This document shows positions 29,991-38,460 of a DNA stretch of 39,864 bases, in pieces. Positions within the stretch are counted from its first letter, which is position 1. Each line of letters starts with the position of its first letter. A model generated the notes under the pieces. It was not told the DNA's origin. It ran no database searches and saw only the letters and a program-made list of their open reading frames with translations. Origin of the DNA: a virus. Location: positions 1-39,864 of IMG/VR virus record IMGVR_UViG_3300003635_000008; one strand, written 5' to 3'. The translations under genes were made by a program, and so were the position numbers.

Positions 29991-30440
29991 ATGGCAATAG
30001 ATGACGCATATAGCGGTGACGCAGCGATAGAATTTAAAATCGATTCAATCCAGTACGAGGATGATGCAGATAATGAACCCGACCCAATAGAGTTCGAGTA
30101 CACGAAGCCTGCGGTATCGATGGACACATCCGGGCGCTTCGTCAAACACGAAGTTATTGGCGGGACGACTGTTCGGCAGAAAATCGGTGAAGACCCTATC
30201 GAAGTAACTGTAACGGGCGTCTGTAAAAAGAGTGTTGCACAAGACCTCGCCGCATTACGTGATGCACAGTACGGGTCAATCTATCACGACCACTTGCCCG
30301 GAAACGCACTGCTCGTACAGTTCGCTTCAGCGAGTACATCTCCAATGTCTGATAGTGGAGCATATCCGCTCGACCCTGATGTCGATGAGTTCCTTTACTC
30401 GTTCGACCTTTCCTGTGTTGAGGTGACAGTCAACGTATGA
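29991..30440 (+). CDS. Baseplate protein after the tape measure
   Basis: A 149-residue protein with beta strands (AAIEFKIDSIQYED, VRQKIGEDPIEVTVTGVCKK) and a YSFDLSCVEVTVNV end. In contractile-tail viruses this place is held by small hub-adjacent proteins (gp53/XkdP- or distal-tail-like) that link tube and hub. GGAGGT nine bases before the ATG supports the start, and the stop overlaps the hub gene by four bases. The family is not certain. Confidence 0.55.
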   Translation: MAIDDAYSGDAAIEFKIDSIQYEDDADNEPDPIEFEYTKPAVSMDTSGRFVKHEVIGGTTVRQKIGEDPIEVTVTGVCKKSVAQDLAALRDAQYGSIYHDHLPGNALLVQFASASTSPMSDSGAYPLDPDVDEFLYSFDLSCVEVTVNV

Positions 30441-31816
30441 CAGAAATCATTAACGACACTATCAAAGATGTGACAATGACAATCGACGGTGATGATTGGC
30501 TTGTCTCAGAGGCAATCGTTGAACTGTCGGAGGCGAGTACGCCTAACTATGTTGACATCAATAAGATGATTCCTGACTCTGAGGCAGGGACGAGTGTTCC
30601 GTCACCACCAGACCTGCTCATAGATAAGGATTACGAGCTTCGCGTCGATAACGAGCTTATCTCACAGAGAGACACTGACGCAGATGAAGATACGCTCCTA
30701 TTTAAAGGGAAGCTCGCAAACATCTCGGCAACTGGTGAGAAAACCTACGAGGGAATCGCATACGACCCATCACAGGAGGGATTCAATGCGTCTCAAGGAA
30801 GTGGGTCGATGATGAATCAGACGATTCAAGTTGCCTACCCATTCATTGGCGCTAATCTACAGTTCAGCCTCTTTGCTGGTATGAACTTTGAGCCACGAAC
30901 GAGGCTCTGTAGCTTTATCATTGATAAAGTTATCGATGAGATGGGACTCGAAAATGCTGACAATCAACTTACATCCGGCGGTGTCACGAGAACTGGTCCC
31001 GGTGGTTCTGTCACTGGTGCGATAGACCAGCAGATTACCTTCCCGAAAAATGAGATGAAGGTCAAGCGAATCCTTGACCTCGTGGCAGAAAGTACTGACT
31101 CTACGTACTGGTTCGACAAAGAGGGTGTTTTCCACTTTGGCGTACCCGACCCGACGAAGCATATCCTACACCTCATCACAGAAGCAAGTGACGGGATGAC
31201 AACAGGGCCATATCAGTCAGTCAAGGTCATTGGCTCTGACGTTGTATCGGAAGATGGGTGGAACCGAGAGTCATCGATTCCAGAAGAACGAATCGTGAAG
31301 AAATACGTCGTTGCTCGTAACAGCAATACCTCTGCACTTCAGGCCATCCCACTCGAAGAATCCGAAGCCAGCGAGATGCCTGAGCCTGTGTTCGAGTATC
31401 GAAATGCACAGATTACAACAGAGGCGCAAGCTGACAACGTTGCAAGCAAAGTTGCAAAAGACCTTGCCAAACAGCAGGCAGATGGGAAGATAACTGTTGT
31501 TGGCTTTCCTGAAGTTGTTCCACTTGATGCGATTCAGATGCCACAGGCGTCGGACGATAGCAAGGACAACTACTATCCGAATCAGCCGATGGGCGGCTAC
31601 TCGTATGGTGTCTACAAGGTCAAGCATAAGCTTAACGGCAGCAATGGATTCATTACTGAAATCACACCAGCCGGACTTGTCGGCGCAGCGAGAGTGCAGT
31701 TCACACCAGAAGAAGATAGTCCAGAGGGACAAGAAGAAGGTGACGGTAGCTCGGGCGAGCTGACCGCTACAGAGCTACGTCGAGACTATGGTATGAGTCC
31801 ACCGGGCGGCCTATAA
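30437..31816 (+). CDS. Baseplate hub protein (gpD/gp27-like)
   Basis: A 459-residue hub. N-terminal beta domains (DVTMTIDGDDWLVSEAIVELSE, then LRVDNELISQRDTDADEDTLLFKGKLANISATGEKTYEGIAYDP) are followed by an AESTDSTYWFDKEGVFHFG segment that matches the gpD/gp27 pattern of 'x-G-x-x-Y-W-x-D-x-x-G-x-L'. The C-terminal third has a strand-rich region (FEYRNAQITTEAQADNVASKVAKDL) seen in late-control D proteins. It should form the trimer that takes the spike encoded next. Confidence 0.8.
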   Translation: MTEIINDTIKDVTMTIDGDDWLVSEAIVELSEASTPNYVDINKMIPDSEAGTSVPSPPDLLIDKDYELRVDNELISQRDTDADEDTLLFKGKLANISATGEKTYEGIAYDPSQEGFNASQGSGSMMNQTIQVAYPFIGANLQFSLFAGMNFEPRTRLCSFIIDKVIDEMGLENADNQLTSGGVTRTGPGGSVTGAIDQQITFPKNEMKVKRILDLVAESTDSTYWFDKEGVFHFGVPDPTKHILHLITEASDGMTTGPYQSVKVIGSDVVSEDGWNRESSIPEERIVKKYVVARNSNTSALQAIPLEESEASEMPEPVFEYRNAQITTEAQADNVASKVAKDLAKQQADGKITVVGFPEVVPLDAIQMPQASDDSKDNYYPNQPMGGYSYGVYKVKHKLNGSNGFITEITPAGLVGAARVQFTPEEDSPEGQEEGDGSSGELTATELRRDYGMSPPGGL

Positions 31817-31832
31817 TGACAGGTGACACAGT

Positions 31833-32621
31833 ATGAGTAAGTTTGATAGAAGCCAGACGGCACTGATTGAAAAGGTAGTTGACGAGAATGTTGAGCATCC
31901 TCGAATCGGTCGAGTAACGCAAGTCTACGAACACGGAGCAGTCGATGACGACTCCAACTTCGAAGTAGACGTTGACCTGATTGGAGACGGGGAGGCTGAC
32001 ATTACGCAAGTTCCTATCATCAGTCCCGGTGGCAATGATACAATCGACATCCCGAAAGTGAAGGATAAGGTCCTCGTCGTCTATAGCGAGGAGGGCAACT
32101 TCCAGCCATATGTACTTGGCACAGCGTGGACCAATAAGGACCGCGCACCAGTCGGGCGAGCAGGAATGTGGCGCAAGCGATTCGACTCCGATGGTGCAAA
32201 CTCGCCGTCTCCTGCTGGCAGCGGTGACGTGTTCGTTACTGGATACACGGGATACGACAAAGAAGGCTCGTTCAACTCCAAGTACGACCTCGAACCAGAG
32301 GACGCGCTTGTCCAGATTACGAAGCACTCGGAGGGTGATAACCTGAATCCACAGGACCAGCCCGACCTTCCGATGAAGCTTGAGTTCTACGACTCGCCGA
32401 AGAACGACGCGGCGCACATCACGATAGAACTCAATATGGACAATGGCTCTGGCTCTGATGCAACGTGGGGTATCAAGTTTGACGTGAAGTCTGGCGAGTT
32501 CCAAATCGTTGACCCCGAAGGATTCGGTATTCACGCGAAGGGCGATGGGAACTTTGACTGGCATCACAAGGACATTACGATGAACGAAGTGTCTGGACCG
32601 ACAGGACCCCTTAATCTATGA
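31833..32621 (+). CDS. Baseplate spike protein (gpV-like OB fold)
   Basis: A 262-residue spike. Residues 20-100 form an OB domain (IGRVTQVYEHGAVDDDSNFEVDVDL ... DTIDIPKVKDKVLVVYSEEGNFQPYVLGTAWT), the signature of phage gpV/gp5/VgrG. The C-terminal part has repeated beta strands with Asp/Gly turns and would form the beta-helical needle. It docks on the hub and pierces the cell envelope. GGTGAC lies upstream of the ATG. It overlaps the next gene by four bases. Confidence 0.85.
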   Translation: MSKFDRSQTALIEKVVDENVEHPRIGRVTQVYEHGAVDDDSNFEVDVDLIGDGEADITQVPIISPGGNDTIDIPKVKDKVLVVYSEEGNFQPYVLGTAWTNKDRAPVGRAGMWRKRFDSDGANSPSPAGSGDVFVTGYTGYDKEGSFNSKYDLEPEDALVQITKHSEGDNLNPQDQPDLPMKLEFYDSPKNDAAHITIELNMDNGSGSDATWGIKFDVKSGEFQIVDPEGFGIHAKGDGNFDWHHKDITMNEVSGPTGPLNL

Positions 32622-33052
32622 CGGTACTCGTTACAACGGACACAGGCAGCACACAGTCGGTTGAGGCGACCGGACACCCGAGCGACTGTACCGAGCCAGT
32701 GAGTGGCTCAGTGCAAGGCTCAGAGCCGCACAGCGTAACTGTGAACAATGCGGCGGGCGAGGAAAAGCCACTGGCCACATACGACCACGCGACCCTCCAC
32801 TTTGACTCACACTCGCACGACTACTCTGAGCTGGAGGGTTGTCACGATAACGCCTCGCACGATTTGACGGAGGCGTCCGGCTATCTCAACAAAGGTAACT
32901 GGTCCTCGTCTATTAGTATCGACCCTGCAAATGACCCGGATACGCCAGTACTGGTAGCACAGACGGGCGTTGGCACTGACCCGAAAACTGGGAGTAATGT
33001 CAACGGTATTGCTGGTGGAGTAAATAGCTCAGTGAGTGAGAGTAATCCATAA
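32618..33052 (+). CDS. Histidine-rich spike-tip candidate
   Basis: A 144-residue protein coupled to the spike gene by an ATGA overlap. Residues about 56-82 contain seven histidines (DHATLHFDSHSHDYS, GCHDNASHDL), enough for a metal site. The apex of contractile-tail spikes often holds an iron or zinc ion bound by His (P2 gpV, PAAR tips). The rest is beta-rich with Ser/Thr/Gly turns. A tip role is inferred from position and histidine pattern; PAAR motifs are not evident. Confidence 0.5.
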   Translation: MTVLVTTDTGSTQSVEATGHPSDCTEPVSGSVQGSEPHSVTVNNAAGEEKPLATYDHATLHFDSHSHDYSELEGCHDNASHDLTEASGYLNKGNWSSSISIDPANDPDTPVLVAQTGVGTDPKTGSNVNGIAGGVNSSVSESNP

Positions 33053-33068
33053 CAATGACACGAGATGA

Positions 33069-33090
33069 ACCGAAAGATTTAAGTACCCCC
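33069..33090 (+). promoter_or_regulatory. Late promoter of the baseplate wedge unit
   Basis: CCGAAAGATTTAAGTACCC, followed about 20 bases later by a second TATATAAG box. This may give two starts just before 33110 and 33128. Confidence 0.65.
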
Positions 33091-33127
33091 AACGCCTTCT
33101 ACTATATAAGTGTTTCGGGGTGGTCCG

Positions 33128-33475
33128 ATGCCCGATGAAGAGTTCGGTGCAGGTCCGGCGCTCGACGAGAATCTTGATTTTTTCGTCGGACCAACAAACG
33201 ACCTCGCACACGAGGACGGAATCGACGAGCTTGAAAAAGACCTCTCTGTCAATATGATTGCAGAGCTAACAGAGTTTGTTGGCCCGCCATCCACACCAAA
33301 CGTGCGCTCACAAATCGCCCAAAATGCTCGGCTGACTGCACTTGCCGATGAGCGAATTTCGGCTGTCAACAAAGGTGATGTGGACGTGACTATCAACGAG
33401 AACAGGGAGATTTCTGTTTCAATGACAGTCAAGGTCAGCGGAGACGAAGAATACGACTTGGTGTTTAATGTATGA
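33128..33475 (+). CDS. Baseplate wedge protein (gp25/W-like)
   Basis: A 115-residue protein with the gp25 family pattern: DLAHEDGIDELEKDLSVNMI, then VRSQIAQNARLTALADERI, then a strand pair NREISVSMTVKV and a closing EYDLVFNV. Family members nucleate sheath assembly on the baseplate. A TATATAAG box at 33103-33110 lies about 25 bases before the ATG at 33128; a leaderless GTG at 33110 is an alternative that would add six residues. The stop overlaps the next start (ATGA). Confidence 0.75.
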   Translation: MPDEEFGAGPALDENLDFFVGPTNDLAHEDGIDELEKDLSVNMIAELTEFVGPPSTPNVRSQIAQNARLTALADERISAVNKGDVDVTINENREISVSMTVKVSGDEEYDLVFNV

Positions 33476-35577
33476 CACACGAACCACGAACAATAGACGA
33501 CATCTACGAGGAGCTGCGCGACGGCCTCAAAGGTCGTATTGCAAAGCTGACGAACTTCACAGAGACATCCTTCAACTTTGTCTGGACGAGGGCGTTTGCC
33601 ACAGAAGTTCGAGAGCTTGAACTACGCGCACTAAACTCGGAGTTCGCAGGATGGGTAGACTACGCTGGTGGTCCGATTACGGAGGACGACCTCGAACGAC
33701 TCGGCATTGAGGATTCAGTGACCCCCGAGGAACTCGAAAGCTTTACTGATGACGAGAATCTCGAAGAACTGGTAAAGATTGTCGGTGTCGAACGAGACGA
33801 AGGTTCTCCTGCAAGCGGAACTGTCGATATTGAGACAGACGTGAGCCGTGATGTCACGATTACTGAAGGCATCGAGGTAGCAACTGAGCCGGACCTCAAC
33901 GGAGCGAGCCTCACATATGAAGTGACATATGGTGATGACGAATCCCCAGTTGAGTCCCCATCTGGACAGACTACTGCCGCTGATGTACCAATCGAGGCAG
34001 TCGAGGTTAGCACAGAGTACAACGTTCCGGCTAACACGATTAGTCGGTTCCCGTCTCCACCAATCGGGCTAACTGGTGTTAACAATCCCGAATCGGTGGA
34101 CGGTGGGCGCGAGGCTGAGAGCAACGACTCACTACGCGACCGAGCGAAGAACGCGGTTCTGGAGCAAGCCGGTGGTGGAACAGTTGAGGGAATCCGTGGA
34201 TTCGTTATCTCAAACGTCGAAGGCCTCAACCAAGGAGACGTGCTGCTCGAAGAGTTCACCGACCCGTGCCCACCATATGTTGACGTGATTGTTGACGGTG
34301 GTACGGAGAGTGAGGTTCTTGACGCAATCGAGCAATCTCGCCCTGTCGCAATTAAGCACAATCTTGTCCGGCCAGAAGTAACACAGATTGGTGTAGACGC
34401 GGCACTCAACGGAACTGACGTGAACGACTCGTTCGTCCGACAGGAAATCGAAGACTACTTACTCGAACTGGGACTCGGTGAGCCGTTCTACGAGGACGAG
34501 GTTATCCGTCGCATAATGAACAGCGACAACAACATCCTCAACATCGAGCAACTTCGGACGACTATTGACCGAGCGACAAACGAGACATTCACATTCGATG
34601 ACACTGTTAGCACATACGAGCTACAGTACACGTATGCTGACAACGGAAATATCACGGTTGTTGACGATAGTGGTGACACCTACGAGGAGGATACGGACTT
34701 CCAAGTAGTTTCGCTCACAACAGGTGGTAATCCAAAAGTAATCGACTGGAGTATTAACGCTGTTACACCTGATGATGAGGAATTGTTCTTCGTCGATTAC
34801 GACGTGCAGAGTCCGGCCAATATTGTTCGTGATGAGACGAATACGATGAACTTCGGCTTGTCTGACACGTTCACGTATGACCCGACGACGGAGGACTTCT
34901 ATCGACTCAGCGAAGTACCATTCGACAGCAGTGTTTCGATTAGCGGATTCACTAAGGGCACTGACTATACGGTCGAATCGAGGCCAGAGGATGATGTAAG
35001 TGATACGTTCGTCTATCTCTCTGGTAAAGACGATTACAGACTCGATTACACGACATCCCTTTCGACCGAAACTGTCACGGATGAGGGAGGAACAACCTAC
35101 TCTCAAGGAAGTGATTACGACATCGTTGACACTGATGGTGATGGCCGACTCGACACACTGAGGTGGCTTGGTGGTGGCTCCTCACCTGCTGCCGATAGTG
35201 AGTTCACTATCGAGTATCAGTCTGACAACTACATCCCACAATCGATTGTATGGGACACAAACGAGTCTACACCAAACTCGGCAGAGCAGTTCACGGTCAA
35301 CTATGACCAAGCGTTCTACGATACACAGTACGAGATTGTGGACGCACCTGACGACGTGATTGAAGACGAGACGACTGCCACCTACACAGAGGATACGGAG
35401 TACGAGTTTGCCGACTACAGTGCCGATGGTGAGAACGATGGTGTTCTCTGGATTGATGGGCAGACGACTCCATCTGGTGGCGAGGACTTCTATCTCACCT
35501 ACACAAGTGAAGGTAACAGAGTGTTCGAGGTTCGCCAGAAGGCTGACCCCGGTAGTGTGACGGTGACGACCCAATGA
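33472..35577 (+). CDS. Baseplate J-like wedge protein with beta-repeat insertions
   Basis: A 701-residue protein. Residues 1-365 are the gpJ/gp6-type wedge: RTIDDIYEELRDGLKGRI, the AGGPITEDDLERLGI ring segment, the VPANTISRFPSP-type loop, NDSLRDRAKNAVLEQAGGGTVEGIRG and the ILNIEQLRTTIDRA region. From about 366 to 690 it carries four copies of a beta module ending in the pattern W-x(6-8)-P-x(4-6)-F-x-V-x-Y (for example VLWIDGQTTPSGGEDFYLTY). These are not part of the usual J protein and probably decorate the baseplate rim. The next gene has a fifth copy. Confidence 0.8.
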   Translation: MTHEPRTIDDIYEELRDGLKGRIAKLTNFTETSFNFVWTRAFATEVRELELRALNSEFAGWVDYAGGPITEDDLERLGIEDSVTPEELESFTDDENLEELVKIVGVERDEGSPASGTVDIETDVSRDVTITEGIEVATEPDLNGASLTYEVTYGDDESPVESPSGQTTAADVPIEAVEVSTEYNVPANTISRFPSPPIGLTGVNNPESVDGGREAESNDSLRDRAKNAVLEQAGGGTVEGIRGFVISNVEGLNQGDVLLEEFTDPCPPYVDVIVDGGTESEVLDAIEQSRPVAIKHNLVRPEVTQIGVDAALNGTDVNDSFVRQEIEDYLLELGLGEPFYEDEVIRRIMNSDNNILNIEQLRTTIDRATNETFTFDDTVSTYELQYTYADNGNITVVDDSGDTYEEDTDFQVVSLTTGGNPKVIDWSINAVTPDDEELFFVDYDVQSPANIVRDETNTMNFGLSDTFTYDPTTEDFYRLSEVPFDSSVSISGFTKGTDYTVESRPEDDVSDTFVYLSGKDDYRLDYTTSLSTETVTDEGGTTYSQGSDYDIVDTDGDGRLDTLRWLGGGSSPAADSEFTIEYQSDNYIPQSIVWDTNESTPNSAEQFTVNYDQAFYDTQYEIVDAPDDVIEDETTATYTEDTEYEFADYSADGENDGVLWIDGQTTPSGGEDFYLTYTSEGNRVFEVRQKADPGSVTVTTQ

Positions 35578-37847
35578 GCAATCGCTTTACTGACCGCCTG
35601 CCTTCGATTTTTCCGAAGGGTACTGTTACGGTCGAGGAAGAAAAGGTCTTCCAGACCTACAGATTGCAGGACGGGACGCGCCATCCACAGCTCGCATATG
35701 AGCTGAATAAGGGTCCAATCAATTACATTAAAAGTGTCGAGGCAGAAGTTGACGGCGACCTCGAAACGCTTGAGGAAGATACTGACTATCAGCTCGGTCC
35801 AGATAAAGAGCAGATAGAGTTCGGCATCGGTGGCGTAAATCCTGATAACGACACACAGTTCACAGTAACGTATGTGGCTGAGTCGATTATCAGTCGATAC
35901 ACTGATGAACACACGAAGATATTCGACAAGACCGAGGACCATATTGATAATTCGGTCACAACGAACCACGTTGATAAAGCTACTGGTGCGGAGCTTGACC
36001 GAATTGGTCGAATCTTCGGCGCACTTGGCCGACGCTCTGGCCGAACTGACAGCCAGTACCGGAGCTACCTTAAATCTATCGTTCAGTCCTTCTCTGGACG
36101 AGGTACTGTCGATGGTGTCAAGTTCGCGGTATCGTCCGGCCTCGGCCCATCCGTTCCACAGGATGAGGTAACACTCGTCGAGAACTTCGAAGAGAACGAG
36201 TACGAAATCGAAATCGAGAACTTCGGCGACCTCGAAGGCATCAATCTGGCAACAGTTAACGAGCTGGCAGAACTGGCAGACCCGTCCGGTGTTAATCTTC
36301 GACTGATTAACTTCGGTTTCGACCCAGTTACATCCTCGCTTGTTGGAGATGACGTTCTCGCTGAACAGACTATCGAGGCAGTCAGAGTCGCTCACGTCAA
36401 CGATGATGACCGCGTTCAAATCGACGTAAACAGCCTGCTCTCTGCTGACCCGAACACGTTCACATCTGTTGAGGAGCAGACGCAGACAGACTTCAATCGG
36501 TTCAGAACTGACAAAGTTCTCGGTGCATCGTGGAACACTGGTGGCACAATCCAGATTGACGTACACGATGACGACAATACACCCATCTCCTCGGCCAACA
36601 AGTTCGAGGTTCAGAATGATGATGAACAGGTAACTGACGATACACAGAGCCAGCAAACCGAGGAAGTGAAGGTTGCGACTGCTGACTATGGGCGTGACCA
36701 GATTGACACGACCGACGACGGGACTGAAGCAATCGGTCCAGACCCGGAAAGCTTCGAGACAAGCTCGGAGCAAGTATCTGACGATGAGTCGGCAGTCCGT
36801 ACCGACCAGCTACAGACAGCGCACTACGAGACTGGCAAGCACGAGATTGACCTGTATAACCTGTTGAACGATGACCTCGATACGCTCGTCACATCCGAGA
36901 TGGCTGGCGACGATACACAGAGTCAGCAGGTAGATGCTGTTCAGATTGCCACATCTTCCTATGGTATTGGACAGATTCACGTCTCGGACGATGGTAGTAC
37001 AACTATTTCGGGCGATGACCCCGAATCGTTCGAGTCGAGTTCGGAGTTCGTCACAGATGACGCTCAGGCGCAGCGAACGGACGCTCTGGCCGTTTCGTAC
37101 TATGACGAGGGGAAGTACGCAATCGACGTACAAAACCTCTTAGACGCCGAACTGAACCGACTGGAAGAAGATACTCAGGTATCTGACGATTCGAAGAACT
37201 ACGTTACTGAGGAGGTGCAGGTTTCAACAGTTGGTGCAGGTCGTGGCAACATCGACCTCGCGTGGGACCCGAACACCTCTCTCATCACAAACGACCCTGA
37301 GACGTTCCCAACAGTTACGTCTGAGATGGTTGGTGATGATGACGAGAATCTCACCATCGAGCAGGTTCAGGCTGCTCACTACGAGGATGGTCGTCAGTCG
37401 ATTGACCTAAACAACCTGTCAAGCTCCTCGGTCGAGAAGTTCCGAGCAGACAGTCTTGTCACTGATGACACCGAAACTACAACTGTGGAAGAGGTTCAGG
37501 TCGCATCGGCAGACTACGGTCGTGGACAAATCGACGTGTCATATGACCCTAATACGACAGTAATTGGCGATGACCCCGATTCGTTCACTGCAACGAGCGA
37601 TGGTGTTTCTGACGATGACCAGAACCAGACAGTCAACGAGGTGCATATTGCCTCGTACAATTACGGTATCCAACAAATCCACGTAAGCGATGACGGCTCA
37701 ACTACGGTTTCAGGGACCAGTAGCCCGAGTTCCTTTACTTCTGACTCGGATGGTGTTGGAGACGATACAGAGAGCGAAACAATCGAAGCAGTTCAAGAAG
37801 CATATGTCAATGAAGCACGAGTTCAAATCGACACGGCAGATGGATAG
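35574..37847 (+). CDS. Baseplate I-like protein with a long tandem-repeat tail
   Basis: The N-terminal 255 residues are tail-protein-I-like, including a beta module shared with the J-like protein (ending QFTVTYVAE), then NHVDKATGAELDRIGRIFGALGRRSGRTDSQYRSYLKSIVQSFSGRGTVDGV, the family signature. From residue 257 on there are about eleven tandem repeats of 43-50 residues. They begin V-x-DD, contain E-x-V-Q-V-A and end at an I-D-V/L strand, and appear to alternate between two subtypes. Such repeats probably form an extended fibre or collar bound to the wedge. Codons overlap the previous stop (ATGA). Confidence 0.75.
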   Translation: MSNRFTDRLPSIFPKGTVTVEEEKVFQTYRLQDGTRHPQLAYELNKGPINYIKSVEAEVDGDLETLEEDTDYQLGPDKEQIEFGIGGVNPDNDTQFTVTYVAESIISRYTDEHTKIFDKTEDHIDNSVTTNHVDKATGAELDRIGRIFGALGRRSGRTDSQYRSYLKSIVQSFSGRGTVDGVKFAVSSGLGPSVPQDEVTLVENFEENEYEIEIENFGDLEGINLATVNELAELADPSGVNLRLINFGFDPVTSSLVGDDVLAEQTIEAVRVAHVNDDDRVQIDVNSLLSADPNTFTSVEEQTQTDFNRFRTDKVLGASWNTGGTIQIDVHDDDNTPISSANKFEVQNDDEQVTDDTQSQQTEEVKVATADYGRDQIDTTDDGTEAIGPDPESFETSSEQVSDDESAVRTDQLQTAHYETGKHEIDLYNLLNDDLDTLVTSEMAGDDTQSQQVDAVQIATSSYGIGQIHVSDDGSTTISGDDPESFESSSEFVTDDAQAQRTDALAVSYYDEGKYAIDVQNLLDAELNRLEEDTQVSDDSKNYVTEEVQVSTVGAGRGNIDLAWDPNTSLITNDPETFPTVTSEMVGDDDENLTIEQVQAAHYEDGRQSIDLNNLSSSSVEKFRADSLVTDDTETTTVEEVQVASADYGRGQIDVSYDPNTTVIGDDPDSFTATSDGVSDDDQNQTVNEVHIASYNYGIQQIHVSDDGSTTVSGTSSPSSFTSDSDGVGDDTESETIEAVQEAYVNEARVQIDTADG
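36342..37845 (+). repeat. About eleven tandem protein repeats, two alternating subtypes
   Basis: Subtype A has QVA-x3-YG-x-GQIDVS-x-D followed by DDPESF; subtype B has QAAHYE-x-GK-x-x-IDL-x-NLL followed by D-x-L. From the third unit onward they run mostly A-B-A-B, with two A units adjacent near the end. Confidence 0.7.
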
Positions 37848-37854
37848 TGACACA

Positions 37855-37876
37855 ACCGAAAGCTTTAAGTACCCGG
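37855..37876 (+). promoter_or_regulatory. Late promoter of the fibre genes
   Basis: CCGAAAGCTTTAAGTACCC, with the TATA box about 29 bases before the ATG at 37896. A GGTGAT site lies between, so initiation could be leaderless or leadered. Confidence 0.65.
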
Positions 37877-37895
37877 AGAATCAAGGTGATTACGA

Positions 37896-38456
37896 ATGAC
37901 GACACTTTCTGAGCATAGCACTCAAGGGCAGGATGACAACGTGGAGGTCGCAGTCTACGACACGTCTGAGCTGTCTGACGAGTATTCCGATTGGGATAGC
38001 CTCTCTGACGAGGAGAAGCTTGCTGTCCTCGAAGGCGAGGACCCCGAGACTCAGTTCACGGAACACAACGTAACGACGAATGATTATCACGGACACTTGG
38101 CAGACCTCGCCAATCCGAATAGCAGTACGACGCCCCTCACGGCAAGTCACATCGCATTCGGTAATAACAGGACTGCCCCGAGTCCGAGCAATAGCGCGCT
38201 GAACAACGAACAGGTTCGATTCGAAGTGACTGACAAGTCCGTTTCTGGACTCGAATATCAGTCCATCACACTCCTCTCGTCCGACCAAGCTGTCGGCGTG
38301 AACCTCGAAGAAGCAGGTCTGTTCTCTGCGGCAGCAGGTGGGACGATGTTCAATCACGTCCTGCTCTCGGAAGACCCACTTCTCGAACCGAAGACACAGG
38401 ACTACGCTGTGACAATTCGAATCAACCTTCAGTACAAGGACGCAAGTGAGGTCTAA
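37896..38456 (+). CDS. Tail-fibre-associated (fibre attachment) protein
   Basis: A 186-residue protein downstream of the I-like wedge. It has an acidic N-terminus (SDEYSDWDSLSDEEKLAVLEGEDP), a central HIAFGNNRTAPSPSNSALNNE segment typical of phage fibre-connector and tail-tip proteins ('x-x-I-x-x-G-x-G-x-T-x-P-x-x-x-x-T-x-L'), and beta strands ending in AGLFSAAAGGTMFNHVLLSEDPLLEPKTQDYAVTIRINLQY. It probably joins the fibre encoded next to the baseplate. The start is set by GGTGAT five bases upstream and the TATA box 29 bases upstream. Confidence 0.6.
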   Translation: MTTLSEHSTQGQDDNVEVAVYDTSELSDEYSDWDSLSDEEKLAVLEGEDPETQFTEHNVTTNDYHGHLADLANPNSSTTPLTASHIAFGNNRTAPSPSNSALNNEQVRFEVTDKSVSGLEYQSITLLSSDQAVGVNLEEAGLFSAAAGGTMFNHVLLSEDPLLEPKTQDYAVTIRINLQYKDASEV

Positions 38457-38460
38457 ATAG

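Noticed and set aside
35499-36773. Leftward open frame of 424 codons opposite the I-like gene
   Set aside because: It lies antisense to a clear baseplate gene and its repeat-coding 3' part; it is a shadow of regular codon use.
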